DNA from: Actinomycetales bacterium
GTDB taxonomy: Bacteria; Actinomycetota; Actinomycetes; S36-B12
Length of the DNA: 64,000 bases
Direction: 5' to 3'
Assembly (NCBI GenBank): GCA_016125355.1
Contig: WGLX01000004.1
Coordinates: forward strand, 1-64,000
The position numbers were made by a program, and so were the translations under genes. Positions 18,175 through 26,597 of the stretch are shown here, piece after piece (position 1 is the stretch's first letter; each line of letters begins with the position of its first letter). The notes below the pieces were generated by a model. That model made no database searches and was not told the origin of the DNA. It worked only from the letters and a program-made list of their open reading frames with translations.

Positions 18175-18211
18175 GGTGAACAGTCCGTGTACGGGTGAAC
18201 GAGCGGTTAAC
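18175..18211 (-). promoter_or_regulatory. PHO-box-like repeats upstream of pstS
   Basis: GGTGAAC at 18175 and the weaker CGTGTAC at 18186 are 11 bp apart; GGTGAAC at 18194 and GGTTAAC at 18205 are also 11 bp apart. The last repeat overlaps the pstB stop. On the coding (minus) strand these read GTTCACC, the PhoP unit. They start 96 nt upstream of the pstS start. Confidence 0.65.
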
Positions 18212-19061
18212 CGAACCGGCCGTTCACGTAGTCGAGGGTCCGCTGGTCCTGCGGGTTGCCGAAGATCTCGGTCGTCGGGCCTTGCTCGATGACCCGTCCG
18301 GGATTGCCGTCAAGGGACAGGAAGAACGCGGTGTTGTCCGCGATACGCACGGCCTGCTGCATGTTGTGGGTCACGATGATGATCGTGATGTCCTTGCGCA
18401 GCTCGCGGATCGTCTCCTCGATCTTCAGGGTGGAGCCGGGGTCGAGTGCCGAGGCCGGCTCGTCCATCAGGAGCACATGCGGATTGACCGCCAGCGAGCG
18501 GGCGATCACGAGTCGCTGCTGCTGACCGCCGGAGAGGTCCCCGGCCGGGGCGTTCAGGCGGTCCTTGACCTCGTTCCACAGGCCCGCTGCCGTGAGGGTC
18601 TCCTCGACGATCTGGTCGTGGTTCGGTCGCTTCATGCCCGAGAGCTTCATGCCCGAGAGCACATTGCCCCGAATGGTCATGCTGGGGAACGGGTTCGGCT
18701 TCTGGAACACCATGCCGATGTTCAGGCGGATGTGCACCGGGTCGACCTCGGGGGCGTAGATGTCCTTGCCCTCGTACATGACGGATCCGGCCAGCTTCGC
18801 GCCGGGGATCAGCTCGTGCAGCCGGTTGAGGGTGCGGATGAACGTGGACTTGCCGCAGCCGGACGGGCCGATGAGGGCCGTCACCGTGTTCTTCGGGAAC
18901 CTGATGTTGACGCCCTCGAGCACCTTGCGGGCGCCGAACCAGACGCTGAGGTCGCGCGCCTCCATCTCGACCGTGCCCGGCGTCACCGGCTCGGCGGCCA
19001 GGCTCGTCTCCAGCTCGTCCATCGACTCCACACTCATCTCGTCGAACTCTGCTGCGGACAT
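18207..19061 (-). CDS. pstB: phosphate ABC transporter ATP-binding protein PstB
   Basis: ATPase that drives phosphate import through PstC/PstA. The 284-residue protein has Walker A GPSGCGKS at 65-72, Q-loop FQKPNPFP, signature LSGGQQQR, and Walker B LLMDEP. It has an N-terminal extension of about 30 acidic residues. The ATG at 19061 follows the pstA stop by 17 nt with a purine-rich site before it; an ATG at 19037 is an alternative. Confidence 0.96.
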   Translation of the reverse strand: MSAAEFDEMSVESMDELETSLAAEPVTPGTVEMEARDLSVWFGARKVLEGVNIRFPKNTVTALIGPSGCGKSTFIRTLNRLHELIPGAKLAGSVMYEGKDIYAPEVDPVHIRLNIGMVFQKPNPFPSMTIRGNVLSGMKLSGMKRPNHDQIVEETLTAAGLWNEVKDRLNAPAGDLSGGQQQRLVIARSLAVNPHVLLMDEPASALDPGSTLKIEETIRELRKDITIIIVTHNMQQAVRIADNTAFFLSLDGNPGRVIEQGPTTEIFGNPQDQRTLDYVNGRFG

Positions 19062-19078
19062 TCTTCCCAATCTCCCTC

Positions 19079-20167
19079 TTACCGCGGACCCCGGGCGGAG
19101 AGCGTCCGCGTCAGGATGAACAGGATGGCCACGATGATCATCAGCACCAGGGCCGCGCCCCAAGCGCGGACGACGGCGTCGGGGTACGGCTGCGCCACGT
19201 TGTCGAAGATGTAGGTCGGCAACGCGGTGATCGGGTCCTTGAAGGGGTTGAGCACCGTGCGGTCGTTCTTCAGCGAGGTGAGCAGCAGCGGCGCTGTCTC
19301 GCCCACGACTCGGGCCACGCCCAGGATGGCGGCGGTGATGATGCCGGTCTTGGCGGCGGGGATGACCACCCGGAGGACGACGCGCGCACGTGTCGAACCG
19401 AGTGCGAGGGCTCCGGTGCGGAGGTCCTCCGGCACGAGGCGGAGCACCTCCTCGGCCGTCCGGGCCACCGTGGGCAGCATGAGGATCGAGTAGGCCAGGG
19501 CTCCGGCGAACGCGCTCTGGCTCAGGACCCCGCTGAGGATCAGCACCGTGAAGATGAACAGGCCGGCGACGACCGAGGGCACGCCCGACATCGCCTGGAC
19601 GAAGAAGCGCACGTACGGTACGGCACGTCCACGCACCTCGGTGACATACACGGCAGTCATGACGCCGAGTGGCACGGCGATGAGCGCCGAGATTGCCACG
19701 ATCAGCACGGTGCCCACGACCGCGTGGCCGACGCCCCCCCAGCCAAGCGGGGTGGACGGCGAGATGTACTCGTTGTTCTGGAACAGGAAGGCCGTGCTCA
19801 TGGCCTCCCAGCCCTTCGAGAAGATCGACCACAGCAGGGATACCAGGACGACGATGCTGAAGATGGTCGCCCCGATGGCAAGCACGATGATGATCGCGTC
19901 TGCCGCAGACTTCGTCCCCCGCACCGCGATGGCCGCGCCGACGGCGGCGAGCAGCTGCAGGGGCAGGTAGACGGCCACCATGAGAACCGGCTTGGGCAGG
20001 TCGCTGTAGAACCACAGGCCGACGATGATGGCCGCCGGGATGAGGACGCCCGGGATGACGGCGGCGCGGAACGTCGACGTGCGACGGCCCCAGGGCGCCT
20101 GCGGCTCCTGCTGGGCGAGCTCCTCGAGGCGGGAGTCGTCGAAGGTGATCGTCTGGGTAGCGCTCAC
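19079..20167 (-). CDS. pstA: phosphate ABC transporter permease PstA
   Basis: One of the two membrane subunits of the Pst importer. The 362-residue protein has an extra N-terminal pair of spans (about 35-95) before the six-span core, and the inner-membrane component EAA-like loop (GALALGSTRARVV). The GTG at 20167 overlaps the pstC stop by 4 nt (GTGA), which fixes the start. A longer open frame above it is the shadow of pstC. Confidence 0.93.
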   Translation of the reverse strand: MSATQTITFDDSRLEELAQQEPQAPWGRRTSTFRAAVIPGVLIPAAIIVGLWFYSDLPKPVLMVAVYLPLQLLAAVGAAIAVRGTKSAADAIIIVLAIGATIFSIVVLVSLLWSIFSKGWEAMSTAFLFQNNEYISPSTPLGWGGVGHAVVGTVLIVAISALIAVPLGVMTAVYVTEVRGRAVPYVRFFVQAMSGVPSVVAGLFIFTVLILSGVLSQSAFAGALAYSILMLPTVARTAEEVLRLVPEDLRTGALALGSTRARVVLRVVIPAAKTGIITAAILGVARVVGETAPLLLTSLKNDRTVLNPFKDPITALPTYIFDNVAQPYPDAVVRAWGAALVLMIIVAILFILTRTLSARGPR

Positions 20168-21126
20168 TTCTGCAGCCGTCCCGTCCGGTTGACGATGAGG
20201 TTCGCGATGACGTTGACGAGGAGGGTCATCATGAAGAGGAAGAAGCCGGCAGCGAGCAGCAGCTTGACCTCGTACGGGCCTGCGGCCTCGCCGAACTTGG
20301 AGACGATGAGGGTCGCGATGGACCCGCCCCCGGACTCGATGATGTCGTAGTAGTTCACCGGCTCGAACACGATCTTCAGTACGAAGAACACCGCGATGGT
20401 CTCGCCGAGGGCGCGGCCCAGGCCGAGCATGACACCACCGACCAGGCCGCCCCGCCCGTATGGCAGGGCGACGTAGCGCAGCATCGTCCAGAGGGAGCAG
20501 CCCAAGGCCTCCGCCGCGTTGATCAGCTCCGGCGGCGTCCTGCCCAGCACCTCGCGCGTCACCGAGGTGACGATCGGGATCATCATCACCGCGAGGACGA
20601 AACCCGCAGTGAACGGCGTCCCCGAGAAGTTGCCGCTGGTGTTCTTGAAGATCGGGATCCAGCCCAGGTACTGGTTGAGCAGCTGCTGCCACTCCTGCGA
20701 GACGGGATCGAGGATGTAGAACGCCCAGAGGCCGATGATGACGGACGGAATCGCCGCCATGAGGTCCACGAGATTCGTGAGCACCTTCGACACGCCCTTG
20801 GGGGCGAGGAAGACCATGAACACGGACAGCAGGAGGGAGACCGGCACCGCGATCACCAGTGCGATGACCGCCAGCAGCACCGAGCCGTAGAGCATGCCCC
20901 AGATGCCGTAGTCGGGGGCCACCCAGATCGACGTCGTCAGGAAGGACAGGCCCTGCGTCTGCAGGACCGGGATGGTCTGCAGGCCGAGGAAGACCGTGAT
21001 GCCCGCGAGCACGATGAGGGCGGTGAACGCCGCGAGCGTGATGGTCCGGTTGAAGATCCGGTCGCCCCGATGGGAGGTCGCTGCGGACTGAAGGTCGCGG
21101 AAGGACTCCGTGTCGGTCGACGACAT
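20164..21126 (-). CDS. pstC: phosphate ABC transporter permease PstC
   Basis: Partner permease of PstA. The 320-residue protein has six spans and the EAA-like cytoplasmic loop (AAEALGCSLWTMLRYVALPYGR). It starts at an ATG 66 nt downstream of a run of three 11-bp-spaced PHO-box repeats. It is the first gene of the pstC-pstA-pstB unit. This order, with pstS last, differs from the usual pstS-C-A-B. Confidence 0.95.
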   Translation of the reverse strand: MSSTDTESFRDLQSAATSHRGDRIFNRTITLAAFTALIVLAGITVFLGLQTIPVLQTQGLSFLTTSIWVAPDYGIWGMLYGSVLLAVIALVIAVPVSLLLSVFMVFLAPKGVSKVLTNLVDLMAAIPSVIIGLWAFYILDPVSQEWQQLLNQYLGWIPIFKNTSGNFSGTPFTAGFVLAVMMIPIVTSVTREVLGRTPPELINAAEALGCSLWTMLRYVALPYGRGGLVGGVMLGLGRALGETIAVFFVLKIVFEPVNYYDIIESGGGSIATLIVSKFGEAAGPYEVKLLLAAGFFLFMMTLLVNVIANLIVNRTGRLQK

Positions 21127-21191
21127 GGACGAACAGTCGTGGACGAAGGTTGCGCCAAGCCGCCGCCGTACCCAACAGCCCTCGACCGCAG

Positions 21192-21220
21192 GGTGAACAC
21201 CGGGTGAACGGCGGGTCAGG
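21192..21220 (-). promoter_or_regulatory. PHO box upstream of pstC
   Basis: GGTGAAC at 21192-21198, GGTGAAC at 21203-21209, and a third, weaker unit GGTCAGG at 21214-21220, each spaced by exactly 11 bp. This is the clearest PhoP-type direct repeat in the window. It lies in the short gap between pit and pstC. Confidence 0.8.
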
Positions 21221-21223
21221 GTC

Positions 21224-22405
21224 CTACTCGACCGGTGGATGCCCCGACATGTGCGGGTGACCCGGCACGTGCTCCTCGAGCCTGGTCTCCGGCGGGATCT
21301 CCGCCTCGACGTCCTTCGCGTGGATCGTGTTCAGCATGGCCCATCCGGCCCAGATCGCGAAGAGGACGAGGACAGCCCCCACGGCGATCCAGGCGGCCAC
21401 GGTCGGCAACTGGGTGAGCTTGAACATGATGAACGCGACGACGGCGGCGCTGGGGATGGTGATCACCCAGGCGATCACCATCTCGCCCACGACCCGCCAG
21501 TTCGCGCCCTTGCCCGAGCCCACGCCCGCACCGATGATCGACGACGCGGCCGCGTGCGTGGTGGAGATCGGCACGCCCACCGCGGTGGCCCCGAAGATCG
21601 CTGTCGTCGCGCCGATGTTGGCCGCCGTGCCCGAGTTGGCATGCAGCGTCGTCAGGCGCAGGCCCATCGTCTCGATGATCTTCCAGCCGCCCCACAGGGT
21701 GCCGATCGCGATGGCGGTGTACGCGGACAGGGCGGCCCACTCCGGGACGACCACGGTCTCCCCGTCCGGAGCGAGCTCCGTGTAGCCGGCACCCAGAAGC
21801 AGCGCGGCGATCACGCCCATCGTCTTCTGCGCATCGTTGGCGCCGTGCCCGAACGACACTGCGGCGGCGGACACCAGCTGGGCCCCCTTGAAGACCGGGT
21901 GGTTGTCATGCCACTTCGTCGCTCTCTGGATGCCCAGCACGAGGTACATGGCCGCGAACGCGATCGCGAAGGCGACCGCGGGAGAGATGACGATCCCGAT
22001 GGCCGCCTTGTCGACGCTGGCCCAACTGATCGCATCGAGGCCGCCGGCCGCGAGGCCGGCACCCACGAGACCACCGATAATCGCGTGGCTGGAAGACGAC
22101 GGCATGCCGAACCGCCAGGTCGCGTAGTTCCACGCGATGGCCGCGAACAGCGCCGCGAAGATGAGGGCGACGCCCCCGTACTCGCTCTTGACTGTCTTGG
22201 CGATGGTGTTGGCCACGGCGGTCCCGACGATGAAGTAGGCCGCGAAGTTGAAGAATGCCGAGAACGCGGGCGCCCACCGGGCAGGAAGGGCCCGCGTCGC
22301 GACGACCGTCGCGACGGAGTTGGCCGCGTCGTGGAAGCCGTTCGTGAAGTCGAAGACGAGCGCGAGCGCGACGATCGCGATGACGGTGACAAGCAGAAGG
22401 TCCAC
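21224..22405 (-). CDS. pit: PiT-family inorganic phosphate transporter
   Basis: Low-affinity symporter for phosphate (as metal-phosphate) with about ten membrane spans. The 393-residue protein shows both PiT signatures: FTNGFHDAANSV near the N-terminus and GHGANDAQKTMG in the middle. The tail is His-rich (GHPHMSGHP). The open frame extends upstream, but the GTG at 22405 is preceded by AAGGAGG and begins the first span, so it is the likely start. PHO-box repeats lie 163 nt upstream. Confidence 0.93.
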   Translation of the reverse strand: MDLLLVTVIAIVALALVFDFTNGFHDAANSVATVVATRALPARWAPAFSAFFNFAAYFIVGTAVANTIAKTVKSEYGGVALIFAALFAAIAWNYATWRFGMPSSSSHAIIGGLVGAGLAAGGLDAISWASVDKAAIGIVISPAVAFAIAFAAMYLVLGIQRATKWHDNHPVFKGAQLVSAAAVSFGHGANDAQKTMGVIAALLLGAGYTELAPDGETVVVPEWAALSAYTAIAIGTLWGGWKIIETMGLRLTTLHANSGTAANIGATTAIFGATAVGVPISTTHAAASSIIGAGVGSGKGANWRVVGEMVIAWVITIPSAAVVAFIMFKLTQLPTVAAWIAVGAVLVLFAIWAGWAMLNTIHAKDVEAEIPPETRLEEHVPGHPHMSGHPPVE

Positions 22406-22567
22406 GACCCTCGCCCTCCTTGTTGATCCCCGCCAAACGGTAGCCATCGGCGGACCTTGAAGTGACGTCAAGGTGAATGGATTCCGACCTCAGGGGGCGG
22501 TGAGGCGCAGTGTGGAGGCGATTGGTGTCACATCGGGGTCACGCTGATGGACTCCTGGAGGCCGACG

Positions 22568-22585
22568 GGTGAACGCGAGGTGAAC
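22568..22585 (-). promoter_or_regulatory. PHO box upstream of pit
   Basis: Two GGTGAAC units at 22568-22574 and 22579-22585, 11 bp apart. They lie just past the stop of the phosphoesterase-like gene and upstream of pit, which is transcribed the same way. Confidence 0.7.
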
Positions 22586-22589
22586 GCGA

Positions 22590-23261
22590 CTACTGCCGCG
22601 CCAGCTCGGCGAGCCGTTCCCCGCTGACCTCGGGAAGGGGATCCTTCAGCTCCCAATTCGGCGCGGCCTCGCCTGACAGGACGCCACGCATGACCACCAC
22701 GCGATGCAGGTGGCGCTGTTCCGCGGACACCGCGAGCCCGCCGGCGAGCGGAGCTCCGTAGCCGATGGTCGCCCCCGGTATCTCCCAGAATCCGTGCGCC
22801 ACGTCGCCGTGGCGGCGTCCCGATCGCTCGTGAATGGTGTTGGAGATCCAGCCGATGACATGCGCCCGGGCCAGCAGCACCGAGATCACCTCGTCCGCGC
22901 AGACTCGAGGCGGCTTGCCTGTCGCGTTGGCGGTGCTCGTGAGGGTGCGAGAGCCGTCATGGGACGCGACGACGACGTAGCGGTCCCGGGCTCGCTCGAC
23001 CTCCTGCACGAGCCAGGCCAGCTGCTCGGTGTCGAAGGAGCCCCCGACTCCCCCGTGCGGGTTGGCCGAGTCGAGGGCGAGGATGCGAACAGGGCCGACG
23101 TCGTAGGTGCACTGCCGAGCTCCAGTGAGGCGGGCGCCCGGGCGCTCGGGAGGCGCGACGATCCGGATCCGGAAGCGGGCCAGGTCCACGGTGGCGGGCG
23201 CCTGCACGGGCAGGTGCGAGCGCATCGGCAGCGGCATCACCCGGAGGATCCACTCGTTCAT
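22590..23261 (-). CDS. truncated, degenerate calcineurin-like phosphoesterase
   Basis: The 223-residue product resembles only the C-terminal half of large actinobacterial metallophosphoesterases (the PPA1498-like family): LALDSANPHGGVGGS, then VVVASHD, then DEVISVLL and a FWEIP end. The metal-binding motifs have decayed: the ASHH-type site reads ASHDGS and the NGHTH-type site reads SNTIHE. The N-terminal half with the first metal motifs is absent and not visible upstream. Even so, the gene has its own ATG and a good AAGGAG site, so it is translated as it stands or decayed recently. Its location in the phosphate cluster fits a former phosphatase. Confidence 0.6.
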   Translation of the reverse strand: MNEWILRVMPLPMRSHLPVQAPATVDLARFRIRIVAPPERPGARLTGARQCTYDVGPVRILALDSANPHGGVGGSFDTEQLAWLVQEVERARDRYVVVASHDGSRTLTSTANATGKPPRVCADEVISVLLARAHVIGWISNTIHERSGRRHGDVAHGFWEIPGATIGYGAPLAGGLAVSAEQRHLHRVVVMRGVLSGEAAPNWELKDPLPEVSGERLAELARQ

Positions 23262-23464
23262 GCCCGCTCCTTGTCGTCTCCTGTGACGGTAGGTGCGGTT
23301 GGTGCAGAACGCCCTGCCAGCACATCAACGCGAGGTGAACGCTCCACGAAGGATGGTGTCAACGTCGCCTGCGCTCGGTTCGCAGTGTTCGGGTTTGGCA
23401 AAGTCCGGCGGGAATCGGCTGGTTGAACTTTGAATCAGCGGTCCGTGACTGGTTTCATGCGGCC

Positions 23465-24580
23465 GTGACGATCCCGGCAGCCGCCCCTTCCTCAGCCCTG
23501 TTCGACACCTTCGCCGGTCTCCCGCTGCACCCGCTCATCGTGCATGTCGCGGTCGTCATCCTGCCGCTGTCCGCGTTGGCCCTCATCGTGCTGATCGTCG
23601 TGCCCCGCTGGCGCAAGAACTTCGGCTGGCTGACCATGGCGGGCTTGTTCGTGGGGCTGGTCGGCGCGGTGGCCGCCAAGGAGTCCGGCGAAGCCCTGGC
23701 CCGGCGCATCGGGCTGCCCCCCGATCACGCCCGCCTCGGAGACATCCTGCCCCTGTTCGCCTTCGCGCTGTTCACCCTCGGCCTCGCCTGGTTCGTCCTC
23801 GACCGCCGAGCGCGCGCGAGAGGCGAGAGCCCGGCCTGGGTCACCATCCTCGGCGTCGTGGCCGCCATCGTGGCCGTGGTCACGATCGTCATGACCGTCC
23901 TCGTGGGCCATTCCGGGGCCAAGGCAGCCTGGGCCTGGCGCATCACGTCCAGCTCGGCGCCCGCAGCGACGCCCACCCCCTCGTCATCCGCGTCCGCGTC
24001 GGTCTCCGGGACTGCAGCAGCAGCGCCCCTGTCCCTGGCAGACGTGCAGGCCCACGGCTCCCCCGACGATTGCTGGGCTGCGGTCAACGGCAACGTCTAC
24101 GACCTGACGGACTGGATCAGCCGGCACCCAGGCGGCTCCGGCGTGATCGAGGCCATGTGTGGAACGGACGGCACGGACGCGTTCGTCACCCAGCACGGGG
24201 GGCAGGGTCGTCCGGAGTCCGAGCTCGAGCAGTTCCTCGTCGGCCCGCTCAAGTCCGCATCGGCGGCCGGTGGCTCGGCCACTGTGACGCTGGCCTCCTA
24301 CGTCAGCGAGGCGCGGGCGGCGGCCCCAGCCGTGGCGCCGGCCGGCAAGCGGATCACGCGCAAGCAGGTGCGCACCCACAACTCGGAGGCCAGCTGCTGG
24401 TCGATCATCAACCGCAAGGTCTACGACCTCACGGACTGGATCAACCGCCATCCGGGTGGCTCCTCCCGGATCCTGGCCATCTGCGGGAAGGACGGGTCCG
24501 CCGCCTACAACGCCCAGCACGGTGGCCAGAGCACGCCGGCGTCGTACCTGCGCGGATTCAAGATCGGTCGACTGAAGTAG
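23465..24580 (+). CDS. DUF2231 membrane domain fused to two cytochrome b5 domains
   Basis: A membrane protein of about 371 residues. The N-terminal part has four spans and the DUF2231 motif LPLHPLIVH, whose two His residues may bind haem. A Ser/Ala/Pro/Thr linker follows, then two cytochrome b5 domains, each with the HPGG haem ligand and a partner His in QHGGQ (about H221/H244 and H329/H352). A likely redox protein passing electrons across or along the membrane; the partner is unknown. Start is uncertain: I use the GTG at 23465, but the TTG at 23423 is in frame and neither has a clear ribosome site. It ends 4 nt from the convergent small gene. Confidence 0.85.
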   Translation: MTIPAAAPSSALFDTFAGLPLHPLIVHVAVVILPLSALALIVLIVVPRWRKNFGWLTMAGLFVGLVGAVAAKESGEALARRIGLPPDHARLGDILPLFAFALFTLGLAWFVLDRRARARGESPAWVTILGVVAAIVAVVTIVMTVLVGHSGAKAAWAWRITSSSAPAATPTPSSSASASVSGTAAAAPLSLADVQAHGSPDDCWAAVNGNVYDLTDWISRHPGGSGVIEAMCGTDGTDAFVTQHGGQGRPESELEQFLVGPLKSASAAGGSATVTLASYVSEARAAAPAVAPAGKRITRKQVRTHNSEASCWSIINRKVYDLTDWINRHPGGSSRILAICGKDGSAAYNAQHGGQSTPASYLRGFKIGRLK

Positions 24581-24584
24581 CCGC

Positions 24585-24788
24585 CTAGTCGTTGACGCCC
24601 TCAGTGGCCTTGAAGAAGCGATCCCGCCAGCGATCCGCCTTGGCGCGCAGCTCCGCGAGCTCCACCATCTGGTCCTTGCTCACCGGTGGTGCCTCGTGAT
24701 CCGAGACGAACGGGGCCACGCGCTCCGCGTACTTGAGCTCGAAGTGACGCCACCGCTCGAGGGGATCGGCATCTTTGCTCTTGGCCAC
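24585..24788 (-). CDS. small hypothetical protein (67 aa)
   Basis: A 67-residue, highly charged, helical cytosolic protein with a Lys/Arg/Glu/Trp pattern and no Cys. It starts at a GTG without an obvious ribosome site, so it may be leaderless. It sits upstream of nothing on its strand and converges on the cytochrome b5 gene. I do not recognise the family; composition resembles the window's other genes. Confidence 0.6.
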   Translation of the reverse strand: MAKSKDADPLERWRHFELKYAERVAPFVSDHEAPPVSKDQMVELAELRAKADRWRDRFFKATEGVND

Positions 24789-24832
24789 GGCCGGGAGACT
24801 AGCGCCTCAAAGTTACGGACGCCGATCGAGGT

Positions 24833-26044
24833 TCACTCGTCGCGCAGGTCGATGACGGTCACGTTATCCCCGGCGTTCACCGTCGTGGTGTCCTCGGGCA
24901 CGACGATGAGCGCATCCGACACGGCCAGGCCGCCGAGCACGTGGGACCCCTGCCCCGCCCCGACGGGGGACACTCCGCCTCCCGGCAGGAATCGTCCCCG
25001 CGCGAACTGGCGCTTGCCGGCCGGCGAACTGAGGGTCACGGTGCAGGTCTCAGCGCGTACGGGCCGGTGCAGCTGCGAGAGCCCACGCATCCGACGGATC
25101 GCCGGTCGGACGAAGTTCTCGAACGACACGTAGCTGCTGACCGGATTGCCGGGCAGGGTGATGATCGGCACCTCCTCCTCACCCACGTAGCCGTGCCCCT
25201 GGGGCATGCCCGGCTGCATCGCCACCTTCGTGAACTCGACGGAGCCGAGCTGGCTGAGGACCGCCTTGACCGTGTCATACGCGCCCATGCTCACCCCGCC
25301 GCTGGTGAGGATCAGGTCGCAGCGGTGCAGCTGGTCCTCGACCGCCGCCAGGAACTGCCGGTCGTCGTCGACGATCGGCCCCACCCGGTACGCGTCCGCG
25401 CCGGCCTCCTTGCAGGCGGCCACGAGCAGGTAGCTGTTGCTATCGCTGATGAGACCGTGCCGCAGGGGCAGGCCGGGTTCGACGAGCTCGGAGCCCGTGG
25501 AGATGACAGCCACTCGCGGACGGGGGTGGACGTAGACGAGGCCGCAGCCGACCGCCGCCAGGATCGCCACCTGGCGAGCGCCGATCAGCGTGCCCGCCGA
25601 GAGGACGATGTCGCCGGAGGCGACGTCCTCGGCAGCCCGTCGGATGTAGGCACCCGCATCCACCGACGCGGTGATCGAGACCGTGTCCGTCCCGCCATCG
25701 GTGCGCTCCACGGGAACGACGGCGTCGGCGCCGTCGGGCATGGGCGCCCCGGTCATGATCCGGACGGCGGTGCCCTCACGTACCGCTTCCGTCGCCCGGT
25801 AGCCGGCAGGGACGTCGTCGATGACCGTCAATGTCACCGGTGACTCGTCGGTGGCGGAGGCGACATCCGCCGCTCGCACCGCGTAGCCGTCCATCGATGA
25901 GTTGTCGAAGGACGGCAGGGGCCAAGGGGCAGCGACATCCTTGGCCAGAACGCATCCATGCGCGGAGGACAGGGGCAGCTCGAGGGGGTCGAGGACGTGG
26001 ATCCCGGACAGGATGCGATCCCGATAGTCGTCGACGGTCTCCAT
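24833..26044 (-). CDS. moeA: molybdopterin molybdenumtransferase
   Basis: Inserts molybdenum into adenylylated molybdopterin, the last step of molybdenum cofactor synthesis. The 403-residue protein has the MoeA motifs DNSSMDGYA near 48-56, VISTGSEL, TSGGVSMG, and LPGNPVSS, in family order. I use the ATG at 26044, since the frame above it is unsupported. No other moa/mob gene lies in the window. It is 22 nt downstream of the cupin lipoprotein gene on the same strand. Confidence 0.94.
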   Translation of the reverse strand: METVDDYRDRILSGIHVLDPLELPLSSAHGCVLAKDVAAPWPLPSFDNSSMDGYAVRAADVASATDESPVTLTVIDDVPAGYRATEAVREGTAVRIMTGAPMPDGADAVVPVERTDGGTDTVSITASVDAGAYIRRAAEDVASGDIVLSAGTLIGARQVAILAAVGCGLVYVHPRPRVAVISTGSELVEPGLPLRHGLISDSNSYLLVAACKEAGADAYRVGPIVDDDRQFLAAVEDQLHRCDLILTSGGVSMGAYDTVKAVLSQLGSVEFTKVAMQPGMPQGHGYVGEEEVPIITLPGNPVSSYVSFENFVRPAIRRMRGLSQLHRPVRAETCTVTLSSPAGKRQFARGRFLPGGGVSPVGAGQGSHVLGGLAVSDALIVVPEDTTTVNAGDNVTVIDLRDE

Positions 26045-26066
26045 CCCCCGAACTCTAGACGTGCGT

Positions 26067-26564
26067 TCAAGGGGTCCGGTTGACGGTGTTCTTCTTGCCC
26101 TGCGCACCCATGAAGACGGTGAGCATCGTCACCGTGCCGTCGCCCTTGTTGGTGCCGTTGTGCCACACGTCCTCAGCGTCGAGGAACGCCGAGCCTGCGG
26201 GGAACTCCTTGATGACACCCGCGTCGTACTCCACGGTGAGCGTGCCCTCGAGGACGTAGATGAACGCCGGCACGCGATGGCGCAGCCAGCCCGTCTCCTG
26301 GCCCGGCTCGAGCGTGGTGAGAGTGCTGCTCACCTGGGCGGGTTTCTTCTTCGGGTAGGCGACCGACTGATCGAGGACGTCCAACTGCTGGGCGTCGAGC
26401 AGGGTGGTCTGGCCCGTGGCCACGTCTGCGGCGGCACTGGAGGAGGCGTCGGCCTGGGCTGATTCGTCGCCGCCTCCGCAGGCGGTCAGCAGGCCGGCCG
26501 CCAGCATCGTCGCGGCGAGGAGGGCTGTCACGCGGCGTACGCGGATTGTCGCTTCCGTCACCAT
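26067..26564 (-). CDS. cupin-domain lipoprotein
   Basis: A 165-residue exported protein with a lipoprotein signal (LLTAC, then GGG) and a C-terminal cupin barrel: ETGWLRHRVPAFIYVLEG, then GTLTVEYD and DAEDVWHNG. The usual second cupin His is present in VWHN. Cupins of this size bind a metal or small molecule; the ligand is unknown. It is divergent from the YczE-like gene with only 33 nt between starts, and may be co-transcribed with moeA. Confidence 0.8.
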   Translation of the reverse strand: MVTEATIRVRRVTALLAATMLAAGLLTACGGGDESAQADASSSAAADVATGQTTLLDAQQLDVLDQSVAYPKKKPAQVSSTLTTLEPGQETGWLRHRVPAFIYVLEGTLTVEYDAGVIKEFPAGSAFLDAEDVWHNGTNKGDGTVTMLTVFMGAQGKKNTVNRTP

Positions 26565-26597
26565 TTCCCCACTGTAGGCGCGGTCGGGCTCGCAGCG

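Noticed and set aside
23323-23340. Possible PHO box (CATCAAC / GGTGAAC) before the phosphoesterase-like gene
   Set aside because: Only one unit matches; the other shares just four bases, so I do not list it as a site.
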